This document shows, one piece after another, positions 10,470 through 22,799 of a DNA stretch of 64,000 nucleotides. Source of the stretch: Lithospermum erythrorhizon (lineage: Eukaryota; Streptophyta; Magnoliopsida; Boraginales; Boraginaceae); assembly GCA_019722365.1 (NCBI GenBank), contig JADFUC010002158.1, forward strand, positions 558,001-622,000, in the 5' to 3' direction. The notes under the pieces are model-generated. The model was not told the origin of the DNA. It did no database searches and saw only the letters and a list, made by a program, of their open reading frames with translations. Position 1 is the first letter of the stretch; each line of letters begins with the position of its first letter. The position numbers and the translations under genes were made by a program.

Positions 10470-13065
10470 GTAATTTTATACCATACTTGTTGTGGTAAGT
10501 GCATCAATAAATTTATATAAACCGGTGATGAAAATTAAGTTTTTGGTGAGTAGAAGGTCAGTGGCAAATTGCTTCTCCAATGCATATAAAGAGAGAAGTA
10601 GGTATCTTTATCCATCAGGTCACAACTACTAATATCGATTACGAGGCAAGATCTTTAATTGAAGTTCCAAGATCATTTAATGAAAATGTCAAGTTGCCAT
10701 CTCGGCTGGCTATCATTAGAAATGCTAAGATATATTTTGGTATCTCTTTTCTTGCAGTTTCGAGCACAATGATTGGAAACAAGAGTTGAACATAAAAGAT
10801 GATTCTCATGGTCGATCAACAATTGTCCTAGAAATTCCTTTGGGTTGAGACCCGAGACTCCAAGATTAACTTTTGAATCGTAGAACCAATCCCTTGCCTC
10901 GCTTGGAGGTACGTCGAGTTCTATTAGTTGTGAGCGGATCAACCTCCTTAAAGATGGTTTCATTTCCGATAAGCCAAGTAACTCAAAGAGTACTATAAAA
11001 AAGAAGGAGCTCATATATAGTATTTGGGGTCCAATTTTTTAAAATAAGAAGAGAAAGAAAATTTTGAATAGAGATGGGGGAGGGGTAGTTTATTTTTAAA
11101 AAAGTCCATAATATTTTAATGAAAATACAATCAAAGAAAGATAATCGTGATGTTTCTATTGTATAGCTGGATAAAGTTTACAGAGGGTCACCGATAATTT
11201 TGGTTTTCTTTGCTAAAAGGTCAGAAATAGGAAAGCCTATTAAATGTAAGTTTCGAGAGGAAATTTTTAATTTTTGTGGAAAGGTAAGCTTCCAAAGTTT
11301 TTTCCAGGTTTGTTTGAGAATTAGGGGGAAAGAGGAGGGAATGATATGTTGTTAAAGTAATTTTTGCCGAGGTTGGTATAAATAACTCTAGTATGAAAAG
11401 AATCCCTAGGCCAAGCATGACAATCTTGATTCCCTGATGGACAATTTTGAGGATGGTTGAAATAATTTGTTGGGGAAAAGGTTTCGAAGCAGTGGTACGT
11501 TCCAATGTAAGAAGTTAATGAGAAGCTCAGATACAAGAATAGGGTAACTTGGCCTTGCAGATGTCAGGAAAGACTGTGTTTGACTAGTAAAGTTCGAATC
11601 CAAATTGTCTTTCCAAATATTTATAGAAGAACCATTTCCGACAGTCCATATCATAGTATTTCGAATACAAGTAATGCCAGAATGAAGGCTTTTCCATGTC
11701 CAAGATGCATTTGATTTGAGTGTGGCATAAAGGGGGCTAGAGGTAGGAAAAAAATTTGATTTTAATGTGGTACACACGGTACGGTTGATGGGTTGCTAAG
11801 ACGCCATCTGACACGGGACGCTATGGCAATGTTGAAATGGTGCAGATGCTTGAAACCTAATCCTCCATCCTTATAGTCAAGATGAAGAAACCCCCAATTA
11901 ATCTAGTGAATTGAAGTTGATTGTGTCTCACCCAAAGAAAGTTTTGTAAAAATGCGAATAATGACACGTATGGTGGTAAGGATTGGAAACTCAGAGACAA
12001 TTTCAATTGAGTAATAAGGATGAAGTTTGTGAGAACCGACTTGATCAACGAATACACCCAAAGAAAATTAAAAAATTTTGATTTCAGGAGAAAATTCTTT
12101 TTTGATTTTTTCAATTATGTTGGCAAAATTTCGCTTTATTGCCAGATATCAAGAGGGATTCTTTGCATAACTTTCAAATTTAGGAGATTGTGATATTTCC
12201 AAAATTGAAAGGGTGTCATTCTTGGTTAGAGAGGGAGTATTAGGGCTAAAGGTAATAATAGACTTTTGAAAATTGATGATTTGGCCACAGTCTTTATAGA
12301 AAGTGTTGAGGGTGGAATGGAAGGTATTAATATTTGTTTTGACAAGATGAACGAAGAAATAGCTATCACCAGCGAAGAGTAAGTGTGAGACTTGTGGTCC
12401 ATTTCTTACTATAGATACTCTTTAAGGTTTTTGGTACTGTGAGAGTGTAGTAAATAAGATGATAGGACTTTTTTGCAGAAGGTGTAGAGAATCGGAGAAA
12501 GAGGGTCACATTGTCTCAGACCGCAATGGGGGTTAAAGGGCTCTGTAGTTTGACCATTAATCATAACATAGTATTGGACCGTGGTGACACATTCCTTAAT
12601 TAACTGAATTCAATGAAGGGGAAATTTAAGTATTTCCAGTAGTTTAAGGAGGAAATCCCATCTAATTCTGTCAAACGCCTTACTCATGTCAATTTTAATA
12701 GTCGCCATTCCATTCTTTTTACATTTGGATGTTCTGATGGTATGGGTGAGTTCTTGAGCCATTATGATGTTATCCTGAGATCCTCTGCCGTGAACAAATC
12801 CATTTTGAAATGGGGAAATGAGAGAGTTCATGTGTGGTTTGAGAGGGTTAACAAGAACTTTTGAGGCAATTTTGTAGATGACATTACAACGTTAATTATT
12901 TATAAATTCCCAATTGAGGTGAGGGAGAATCAATTTGGGGATAAGTGGTACAAAAGTATTGATCTCTTTAGGACATGCTCACTATTCAAGAACTCAAGGG
13001 TTGCATTAGTAACATCATTGCCCACAATATTTCAATTTTTTTTTATAAAACTCCACAAGAAAATC
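10470..13065 (-). pseudogene. LINE (non-LTR retrotransposon) ORF2 remnant, 5'-truncated
   Basis: Minus-strand translation follows a plant L1-type ORF2 from RT to the C-terminal RNase H. RT: IVGNDVTNATLEFLNS (about 13030), CNVIYKIASKVLVNPLKPH, SLISPFQNGFVHGRGSQDNI and MATIKIDMSKAFDRIRWDFL (12610-12831). The palm motif at 12365-12376 reads FAGD instead of FADD. zf-RVT region: WTVGNGSSINIWKD (about 11600) and WKKLWKLTFPQKLK (about 11280). Then VTWLIGNETIFKE (about 10950) and an RNase H-like YALEKQFATDLLL (about 10550). Endonuclease and ORF1 are absent, as in a 5'-truncated LINE copy. Frames shift several times and the catalytic Asp is lost, so it is dead. The 3' end is cut at 10469 by the gypsy insertion. 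Confidence 0.85.
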
Positions 13066-14725
13066 AATGTGACATGAAAAGCTATTTTTATAGTACTTGC
13101 ACAATACTTCAATAGTGTATGTAGTATTATTATGTAATTTTGCCCCAATTAAGCTAATGTTAGGTGAAAGCCATCTATTGATAAGTGTTTGTTAATATGT
13201 TCTTATAAAGATAAATTTTTTAAGGATAAATTACATCAATAATCACTCATGATACATAAAATTTTCATTTCAATCACTTCTAAGTCCATTTTGACTGCTT
13301 TTGAATGTTGATGTCGGAAAGTTAGCTAAAAATTGATCAATTCTCGTAATTTTATGTTGACTCGTGATTTTTCATCATTTTAACAGGGTTATTTTTGTCT
13401 TATCAAATAAATGTGTCTCTTTAACAATATTTATTATACTATTAATAAAAATAAAACAAAAATTAACTAAACCCCCTCCCCCATTATTGTTAGCCTTTCC
13501 CAAGTATTGCCTTTTAACTTTGTTTAAGCAATAGTAAATAAGTCATGTGTTGGAGGCTGTCTTGGAAGGGTTTTTTAGTCATCACATTTGAAATTTAATT
13601 AAATGCAATAGGCTAATTAAATACATAATAAGTTTGTCTAATCTTCCCCTCTTTTTAGTAGTTACTTGTCTTGTAAATGAATGTTAAAAAGTTTCACTTA
13701 TATGTTCAAATTACTTAAAAAGAATAAGTAAAAAAGGTCCTTAATTAATAAAAACTTATGTATTTAACTTATTATATTCAAAAAATTAAAAAATTAATAA
13801 AATATCCAATCGGCACATGGTGATTGTCTTCAAGTGGCACCGCTTTGAATTGTTTTCTAAAACACATATCTAGCACCTTGCCAAGTTGAACTTAAAAATT
13901 AGTGATAAGAAAGTGTAATATTAAAAAAGTAATTATGTAGATCCTTGTTTCTTTGTGTTCTTAATGTGGTTGAGCACCTTGTAAAGTTGAACTAAAAAAA
14001 TGACAATTATTGATTAGAAACTATAAAGTGCAATATAAGAAAATCAATTGGGTAAATTCGAATGATTTTGTATAGTAAATGTTGTTGGAGAAGTAGAATT
14101 TGCAAAGGGGAAGGGACAAGAGTGTTGATAGTGGATTTGTTAGATTGATCGGATAAACCACCACAAATATTTATAGAACACTTTCGTCATTGCACGCTCC
14201 CTTATGAAGGTTACACATCCCCGGATTGATACTTATTAAAATGCTTAATATTAACGAATCTTAGAGTTGTGTTTTCTAAAAAAAACATATATACACTTTC
14301 ACGGTATTACTTTTCCAACCAAACATGTTCATTTTTATTACATCACACAGGAACGGATCTAGGCGAATAGAAGTGATGGTCCGAAATATATACTAATTAT
14401 TTTTATCGTATTTGATAAGCAAATCCAGGATTCCATTGAAAAATATTGGATTTGGATAAACATTTAATAAACAAATGAAATATTCTAGTAGTTGTAGAAG
14501 AAATAGAATTTAGAAGATAAACAAGTCAACAACTAAATAAAGTTATACATATTCATAAGTAGTAAAAAATTAATAGTTTATAAGCAATAGAAGTTGTCAA
14601 GATTTAAACAACTGTCATCATATTTATCATAATTTTATTACTAACCAATTGAATTGACATAATTTTTAGTGGTCCAATTGAACCATCAGAACAATATAAC
14701 GTCTGTCTGGTTATCCCCTAAGTCA
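13066..14725. other. AT-rich spacer
   Basis: About 1.66 kb between the LINE and the first copia element. It holds no recognisable gene or RNA on either strand, apart from the duplication at 13871-14060. Confidence 0.5.
13871..14060. repeat. Imperfect tandem duplication, about 100 bp unit
   Basis: TAGCACCTTGCCAAGTTGAAC...AATTATGTAGAT at 13871-13945 recurs in diverged form from 13972 (TGAGCACCTTGTAAAGTTGAAC...). Function unknown. Confidence 0.5.
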
Positions 14726-14730
14726 TCATC

Positions 14731-15585
14731 CGAAAAGCTCAACTCTTCCAGTTAACAAATGTCGGGTCTCGAATTAACAAATAAAAACACTCGATCACGT
14801 ATTCAAATATCAAACACAATAAAACAAAGGACAAGAATAAAATACACCAAGATTGTTTACCCAGCCTGCAGTCACCTACGCCCTGGGGGCAAATTGGCCC
14901 TGGGGAGAGAAACTTCCACTATTTTTGGAAGTTATAAGTGTGGTCTTATACAAACGATCCACATTTCACTCTACTCGCCTACAACTAACCTTCAACTTAG
15001 CTTCAAGACTAGATCCCCCCCCTATCTAAGTTACCCCTTGTCGATACTATCCTTCGCACTTTAATTTAATACAATCTCAAAGAAAACACCTAATGATTGT
15101 CGCAACAACGAAGTTGTAAATAACCGCATAATAGTTAGAAGAGTAGTGACAATGCTTCTAACAAACTTGACCTACACACTACACACGAGTATGCCTTTTC
15201 TATTAATACAAGAATGCTCTCTCGAATAATAACATATGTTTCGGGTGGTCTACATTCTCCAATTCGACTCAGTAGGGTTTCGGTTCATTTATGGTAAGAT
15301 GTTTGATATGAAATCCACCACCTTCCATAAGCATGCGAGCCCTTCTATAACTTCAACACTTGCCTTAATAAACATTCTTGATCGCCAAGGAATATCTTGT
15401 TGAGATCTCTAAAGATTGGCAAATCTCGTGGAAAATCTCACTCTCGATAAATTTAAATAGACATCCGAAAAACCTCGTCAATCGCTGACACTGCGCCGAT
15501 GTTCATGCATCGTGTCGTATGCCAACGGTCATGACAACATGATCTCTCATGAAAACTCGCCAATTATCTACGCAAGAGATCAACA
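14731..15585 (-). repeat. Copia 3' LTR (left copy, 855 bp)
   Basis: Aligns with 22800-23661. The + strand start is CGAAAAGC (TG mutated to CG) and the end is ATCAACA. Shared runs include the stretch from TTTATGGTAAGATGTTTG at about 15289. Confidence 0.87.
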
Positions 15586-15599
15586 AACTCCCCCTCAGC
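15586..15599 (-). other. Copia polypurine tract
   Basis: On the minus strand GAGGGGGAGTT directly precedes the LTR start TGTTGAT. This is the expected PPT and confirms orientation. Confidence 0.8.
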
Positions 15600-18370
15600 G
15601 AAGTTTTTCAAGCGCACAAATTCCCCTGCAAGCATCTTCCTCGGCTTTTCCTCCGAGTACACAAGTAAACAAAGGCAAACACAAAACCATTAGATATCGT
15701 AATTAACCGTCAGAGCAAGTGATCACAACATAGTCAACACGTAAAAACAAATAGAACAATGGGCCTGAACCAAAAATAAGTGCTACTTGATTACTACTAC
15801 CGCAGAACTACTCCCTATTCGCATAAAAATGTGCCCAAAGATGGGGACATACGGAGACCGTAGTCTTATCGACCAACATTTGGTGGTGTCGCAACACCGC
15901 CAAAGATTCTCGCAGGTCTCGACAAGAGAGGGACAGCCACCGCAAGGCTTGTATTTTGGCTTGAAGTTCAAATTACCCTAAGTTTCTTTGTCAGAGTATC
16001 GGGCCTACTGCCTTCTTTTCATCCCATAGGCTTTTATTAATGCAAAGAATTCTCCCCTGCCCAATTGCATTTTTCTAACTCCTTTCATGTCCACATCCAC
16101 TATTCTCTGCTGAATTCAATTTATCTGATGGTGATAGTCTTAGCATCTTCTCTCGTCCATCTTCACTTTCAGATTTTGCAAGCCGAGCAATCAATAGACT
16201 ACATATCAGTTGTGGAAGCCAATGGGCTTCAATTTTGCACCAGTCCTAGCATGGTCGACTATTTGATCAAATATGATCCTTCCAAAATTTGGTTCTCGAT
16301 CAGCCCCATCACATACACGACTCCCCTACGCCTTCACCTTCTACATTAGTATTATTGGAGGTAGGAATAAGATTTGCAATAGCGATCTTACGAATTTAAT
16401 AAAGATACCTCGGTGACTAAGAGGACGAGGCTCTCAGAGGTTGACCTTTGTTTGCCATCCACTATCACTCCACCTCGCGGCGTCCTGATGATATCATTTA
16501 ACTCGTGAGTTGATTCAGTCAGCCTATCAGATACATCATAATGCTTGTTGATCATTTCTTGAATTGAAGAAACATTCTCACCTTACTTTGTGAAACATAG
16601 TGCTCGTTTGGATCAACAATTTCTTCCGACAGATTACAAATAAACTCCCTCACAATAATACTTGGCCAAATTTTATAATCAATGTTTGAGAAATGGTCAG
16701 CATTCCTGCCTCCTCGATAATGTCCATGTATGCTTGATTGTTCCTTGTAGCCTCAGAGAGTTGCCTTTCTGGGAGAATCTTCCTAGCACAAACAGAATTC
16801 CATCTGGCCTCATTTTCTTCAGAATTAAACATGATTCCCTTAGTGGATACTTCATCAATTCCCTTGGCAATTCTTCTGTTGTTTATTCTATTTCGATCAT
16901 CATTCAACTTCATTTTCCCTTTGGATTTTCTCTCTCTGCATGCGTAGACAGATCTTCTTCCTTGAATCCTCTTTTTATCATCTACCTAACTTGTCTTTAG
17001 ACTTTTCTTGAGTAGGTCTCGAAATGTTAATCCCTTTCTCCTTTTTAGGCAATGCCAGCTTTTTTGTTCCTTAGAACAGGCCTCTTGCCTCTTTCTCTTA
17101 TCCTCTGCCTCCTTTGCAGATTCGCTTTCCTTCAATTTTGTTTCATCATCGATTTGTCTTCGCCTTCTTCAATCTCTCGCAGATTCTCGCTTGGTTTACT
17201 ATTAGCAACAGACCGCCTCGCCCTCCTCCGACCGACATGTATGTAAACAACTACCACATCATCATCTGAACTCTTTCAGAGGAATTATCATCATTCATGC
17301 TTGGTTTCGGCCAGGCCCTGAGGAACATATCCGGTTGGAGGTTTTTGTTTCCTCAACACTCTTTTAATCCTACCACCTACCTTTCTTTTTCTCCCAATTT
17401 AGTCAAGATTTCGCCACAAGAGGTCCGGCCGAGCTATGACTCTTAGGCTAGCCATAATGGGAGTGTTCGACACTTGATCCTCACTGCCAGGCTCGAGCGA
17501 TGACTATCATCTCCGTGCTTCACCTGATTCTCCAGTAGACTCTCAAGAGATTGGCCCTTTTAGACTCGTAAGCAGAGGACAATTTAGGTCTTACCAAGGT
17601 TTTCACTTGTCGGAGGGCATTCTGTTATGATCATCGTATCACTGACGAAGTCTCCCTACCACCGCAGAGATTATCCTTCCGTGGCAAACTTAATTTTCGT
17701 GCCATGGATTTTGTCCTTCCGGTTGTTGCGCTGGGATTGTTTTAGTGGAATAGGTTCTCCCCTTTCATTTCTCCACGGCGGGAGTAGAACCTCTTGCTCC
17801 TCCGATCCTTCCTCCCTTTGTTCCCGCCACATCTGAAAGAAGAAAGCAAAAGGTTTTTGGACTTGGTAGGTTTTTCCTGAGAGATTTTGATTTTCTTGGA
17901 AGGAGGAAGTTTCGAGTGTTTAGCGTGAGAGTAAATTATGCGAGTGGTAATGTAAGAGTTATGAAAGTGGCGAGAAGAAACTGCTGTACTCACGCTTCTT
18001 CAATAAAGCCGCAAGCAATAAATTCCTAATTAACCGCCAATTTCCAAAACATAACCGTTGAGCCTGAATGATCATATGGGCCACTTGGCTCTCTTCACGA
18101 GTGTTATAACAAGAGCAATAGTTATTTGTCTATAACACACAAGCCTAGGTGGCTCTTAGTACTGAATCGATTCATATCCAAACCTTTGGTAAAGATATCG
18201 CTAATCGCTTATCGTGCTCACATGTTCCAGCTTGAATTTCTTTTGTTTTCAACTAGCTCTTATGAAGCGATGTTCTATATCGATGTGTTTTGCTCTCGCC
18301 GTGTCGTAGAATCGATTCTTTGAGATACTTATGGAACTCATGTTATCACAGTAGAGTGTCATAAAACCTG
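15600..18370 (-). other. Region between pol and 3' LTR of the Sirevirus-like copia, with third-ORF remnant
   Basis: About 2.8 kb downstream of RNase H. At 16600-16920 the minus strand encodes FNSEENEARWNSV, ILPERQLSE and YMDIIEEAGML, then, after a frame change, VREFICNLSEE. This pattern (a ...ARW... start, an IPER-type motif, then VREFY-N-L) is that of the plant protein often called envelope-like or putative plant transposon protein, which follows pol in Sireviruses. The remainder is low-complexity or unrecognised. Identification is from motif memory, and the frame is broken. Confidence 0.5.
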
Positions 18371-20800
18371 GATTGACACCATACTCTTCAAGCATTTGCT
18401 TCATCCATAAAAGTTGAGTGCAACCACTTCCCGCTGCAATATACTCGCTCGGCCAGGATGAGATACAGAGTTGTGCTTTTCACCGAACTATTTTCAAGAA
18501 AGAAACATCCTCCTGAAGTGCTTTTTCTGTCTTCTGCATTTCCTCGCCTGGGCCAAGTATCACATTCTACAAAGAGAATTGTTAGTGTCAACGATAATAA
18601 CCCATGGTCGAGAGTACCAGACATATTTTATAACTCTTCACAAGATCTCGTGGCTTTAGGGCGCGGCTTGGAACCTTGCACAAAACCTCAACCGAGTATG
18701 CAATGTCGTCTATTAGCACAAGTAGAGTAGACTCCCAATCATACTTCTATAATTGCTCATATCAACTTCCTTTCCACTCTCATCCTTGGTGATCTTCACA
18801 TGAGTTGACATAGGAGTTCTTTTAGTTTTTGCATTCTCAAGACCAAACTTCGTATAACGTTTTTGGCATATTTTGACCGGAAGATGAATATGCTATCTCT
18901 TCATCTCGACTGACCGATTCCCAAGAAGCACTTCACCCTCCTACCATACTATCTCAAATCTAACTTCCATCCGTTGAATGAACGCTTACCAGCTTGGTTT
19001 GATACTCCACCAAAACAATGTCATCAACATAGATCTCGGGGCTACCATCACCGATCTTTCTCCCTTTTATGAATAAGGTACTATCAACTCCCTCCTCGTA
19101 TAGCCATTCTTGAGTGTATAGACAAGTAGTCTTTTCATACCACGCCTAGGAGCTTCGTTTTAGCCCATAGAGTGCCTTCTTTGAGTTTTGTAGACTTGAT
19201 CTCCTTGACGTATCCTCAAAGTTTCCTCGCACAGAAAATAATCCAATTAAATTCTAAAAGCAATAGTCTCGATGGCCTCCATTCTAGCAACAACATGAGC
19301 AAATGTGCTTTCAAAATTAATTCCTTCTTAACTCGAGTATCCTCAGCTACTAATCAGTTTTCTTATTTCTTATAACATTCCCATTTTCATCGGATTTATT
19401 CTTGAAGATCCATTTTGTTCCTATAATATCATGGATCTTTGGCCTCGCACCACCTCTGCATTTCATTTCTCTCAAACTGCATCAGCTTCTTCTTGCATGG
19501 CATTGATCCAATTTTTCATCTTCAAGAAATTTCACATCTTTGGTTCGATTGATAAGAAGCATATTTCTCGCAAATAACCGAGCCATTTTTCCGTAATCAA
19601 CTCTCTCTCTCTTTTTGTCTTTGCGGGTAATCCCTCCTTCGCTTTCACCTATTATGTTACCGATGGGATGAGTCTTCAATACGTACCGCTCAATCAAGTC
19701 ATTGGTCTCAATGATGAGTTGTTTTCATTTTCATCAAGCCGTTGTTCCTCATCGCAAGTGTGATTGATTGACAAATACCGGGCTTCCTCTTCATCCTCCT
19801 TCGGGACGTTCAACTTGATCGACATTTTGACATTTATTGACCTTACGATAGTTTGAGTCCGCTTTGTTGTATACTCTTAATGCCCCGTCAAGCTTCTCGG
19901 AGTAATCCGTAAATATTCCTTCATCTCCTTTGACATCGAATTTTTGCCTTTGATCTCGATCAACAAGAATGTAACAAACACTTCCAAAAAATATGAAAAA
20001 TATTACCATCAAGCCTCCATATTTCATATGTGGTGTTGTTTGTGCCCGGTCGAAAGTAATTCTGCTGTGAATATAAGATGCGCATTGACAGCCCGCCTTT
20101 TAATTTTATCGAATTTTCTTCTGCATTTAAAGATCACCTTTAACCATTTCTGGATGGTCCGCCTTTCTTTCGACAATTCCATTTTGCTGTGGGGTGATAG
20201 GAGCTGAAACTCATGCCCTATTCTCTATATCACAAAATTCCCATGTCGAGAATTTTCAAACTCTTTTCCATGGTCACTCTCATCCCATGATAGTCAGAGT
20301 CCTTTTCTCTCTAGAAGTCGAAGCAAGCCGCTTGTTGAAACACCTCAAAAGCATCTGATTTTTCTCGAAGAAATTTAATTCGTCGATATCGTGAGAAATC
20401 ATCGACACAAACATATATATATACGCCTTTCCACCTCAACACTTTCTACTTGTATCAGTCCCATTAAGTCCATGGCCAACTCCAAGATTCTAGTGGTAAA
20501 CTTCACTTGTTGTAACAATCAAGGGACACTTTGGTCTGCTTCCCAACTTGACATTCACCACAAGTTTTTTCTTTTTATGTTCATCCGTGGAAGTCCCCCT
20601 TTACAGCCTTCTTTTGATCAATTGTTGAATATTTCTAGAGTTCGTGTGCCCCAATCTTTTGTGCCAAAGTTCCACTTCATCATCCACTGTACACGACATG
20701 CTCTTGAGGGATGTCCATAGGTAGCAGTTGTCGATTGATCTGCTTCCCTTCATGATTTGTTCTCCTTGAACATTACTTGCCACGCATTACAATCTCGCGA
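18371..20800 (-). pseudogene. Copia pol remnant: GAG-pre-integrase, integrase, RT, RNase H
   Basis: Read on the minus strand. At 20601-20783: DDEVELWHKRLGHTNSRNIQ (GAG-pre-integrase). Near 20550: CGECQVGK, the integrase zinc-finger CxxC. Integrase core text follows in broken frames to about 19700. RT: KKALYGLKRS near 19160 and YVDDIV at 19015-19031, so the catalytic YVDD is intact. RNase H: GNAEDRKSTSGGCFFLENSS at about 18388-18624. Domain order is integrase before RT, which defines Ty1/copia. Many shifts and stops; not translatable as a polyprotein. Confidence 0.88.
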
Positions 20801-21599
20801 AAGCAAACTTCATCCCTTCATCACACACTGACTGACATCGAGGCGTTTATACCAGTCCTTCTACCAATAAAACATTTTTTAGCTTGGGCAATCCTTCCAC
20901 ATTTAGACATCCTTTTCCCGTAATTTTTCCTTTTTCTCCCCCTCCAAAGGTAACCCATTCTCCTCGTACTTCTTCTATGTTCTTCGATGAGATTTGTTTC
21001 CAAATATGTGTTCGAGCAACCACTATCAAAGTGGCCCACCCCTCCCACGCAGAGCCTTCTGGGGAGTAGGTGAACACACACATTACTTAGCATAGTTCCT
21101 TCCTTACCCACTCCCTTTCTAGGCACATGATACTTGCTTCTTCCTTACCATAAAGTTTATAGCAAGATGGCGCTATATGTCCTCCCTTCCACAATGATAG
21201 CATTTCCAACTAACCCTTTTCTCCCATACCTAATTTTGTTTGTTGTCGTGATTCCAGTGTGCATCCATTACGGTAGATTGAATCTTTCTTTCAATTTCTG
21301 TACACCCTATTCCAGATCTAGATAAATTCTTCTTCCCTTTTTCCAAGATTTCATCAAGAATTTCAGTACTAGAATTCATCATTTTGATGCCTCTAGTCAT
21401 GGTTTGAATTTTTCCCCCCAAGAAAATAATCTCATCCTTTTGCTCCTCTTATTCTTTCCTTCATAAGATTCATATTTTGCACAATCAGCTCTCGTTTCTT
21501 TTCAGCTTTCTACTAATAAGTGTGAAAGTTTCCATGAAAGTTAATTTGGTCTCATTTTTGAAATAACATTTGACATTGGCTATCAATTCCTCCTCAATC

Positions 21600-22783
21600 A
21601 GCTTCCTTCATCACTGTGACTGCCGGGACTGGACAGGATATCTGGGCTTGGGTGTACATTTACTTCTTGATGGATTCTTGTAGTAAAGGAACGCAATGTA
21701 AAGGTGTTTTGATTATTACCTTCATCTCATCGTCATCATCGTAATGAGTAGTAGTAACTCCCGTTTGCTTTTTGAGGTAGTTGGGACATTCTGCTTGAAT
21801 ATGTGCAAAACCTTCATATTCTCTCCATTGGACTCCCTTCCTCGAAATTGCTGATTTTAAAAGCGGCTGTATCCCATTTATGCCGCTTCCTCCTATGATT
21901 TTGTTGATCCTTTTTCCACTGTCAAACCGTTTGTCATAACTACTGGAGTTATCACCTCCTGCAAAAGATTTTTTATTAAACCTTTTCATGGTTTTGTTGA
22001 AGTTCTTAGCGAGCAAGCTCATGGTTTCCTTGAGATCTTCATCATCTCCCTCTTTGTAAATTCGACACTCAAATAAGTAATCCCTTTCTTCTTTCAGCCA
22101 CTGAGTCTATCTTCATCTCATAAGTAGTAAGATTTCCAATTAGATCATCTAGTCGCATGATACTGAGGTCTTGGGCTTCCTCTATTGCCGTCACCTTGCT
22201 TTCAAACCTTGGAGGAATGGATCTTAAGACTTTCGAACCTCGAAGCTTATCTGAGCATGGGTTTCCTGCAAATGCTTCATTTGGGCTATAATATTTATTC
22301 TAGAGCTATAGGCAAGAATAGTCTCATCTTCATCCATCCCGCGCTTCCCATCTCGGGTTGTGCAGTTGCTGGAGTCTTGACATCCTTACGCCTAATAGCC
22401 TTCATACGCAGCTGAGAATATCCCATGCTTCCTTCTGCACGGCAAAGCATAATCATTTTGAACACATTTGATCATCACCGTAAATATAGCATTCAATGCT
22501 TTGTCATTTCCTGTGAGCCAACTTCGCCTTCCTCGTTAGGTCCTTTCGGCCCCGCCTTTCACAACCAATTCTCCTCCTTCTTCATCCGCTTTTAGCTGGA
22601 GGTGTCCACCCAGAATTATCACCTGTGCTCAAATCAATAGATTCGAGAAAGGCAACCATCCTAGCTTTCCAATTGGGATAATTCTTCCCTATCCACCGCT
22701 GGAGGTTTCTCGTATTAGAACCTCCTTCTTTAACAATGTCCATGTCTCGAGAATTCACTGATCTCACTCGTGCCGAGTGCCCG
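21600..22783 (-). pseudogene. Copia gag remnant with damaged zinc knuckle
   Basis: The minus-strand start region (22582-22790) contains GKNYPNWKARMVAFLESIDL and GWTPP, typical of copia Gag N-termini. At about 21660-22022 it contains FNKTMKRFNKKS and a zinc-knuckle segment, VQWREYEGFAHIQAECPN, where the first two cysteines of CX2CX4HX4C are replaced by Trp and Tyr. Nucleic-acid binding by this knuckle is therefore lost. Confidence 0.82.
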
Positions 22784-22799
22784 CCTCCTCGATACCAAT
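22784..22799 (-). other. Primer binding site (initiator Met tRNA type), copia
   Basis: Two bases inside the right LTR the minus strand reads TGGTATCGAGGAGG. The canonical iMet PBS is TGGTATCAGAGC, so the first seven bases match and the rest has drifted. Confidence 0.65.

Noticed and set aside
10673..11014. 113-codon minus-strand frame resembling an unknown protein
   Set aside because: An adjacent frame carries LINE-type VTWLIGNETIFKE, and the position fits the LINE C-terminal region, so it is treated as LINE decay.
20391..20720. 109-codon + strand open frame
   Set aside because: Antisense shadow of the copia integrase region on the minus strand.
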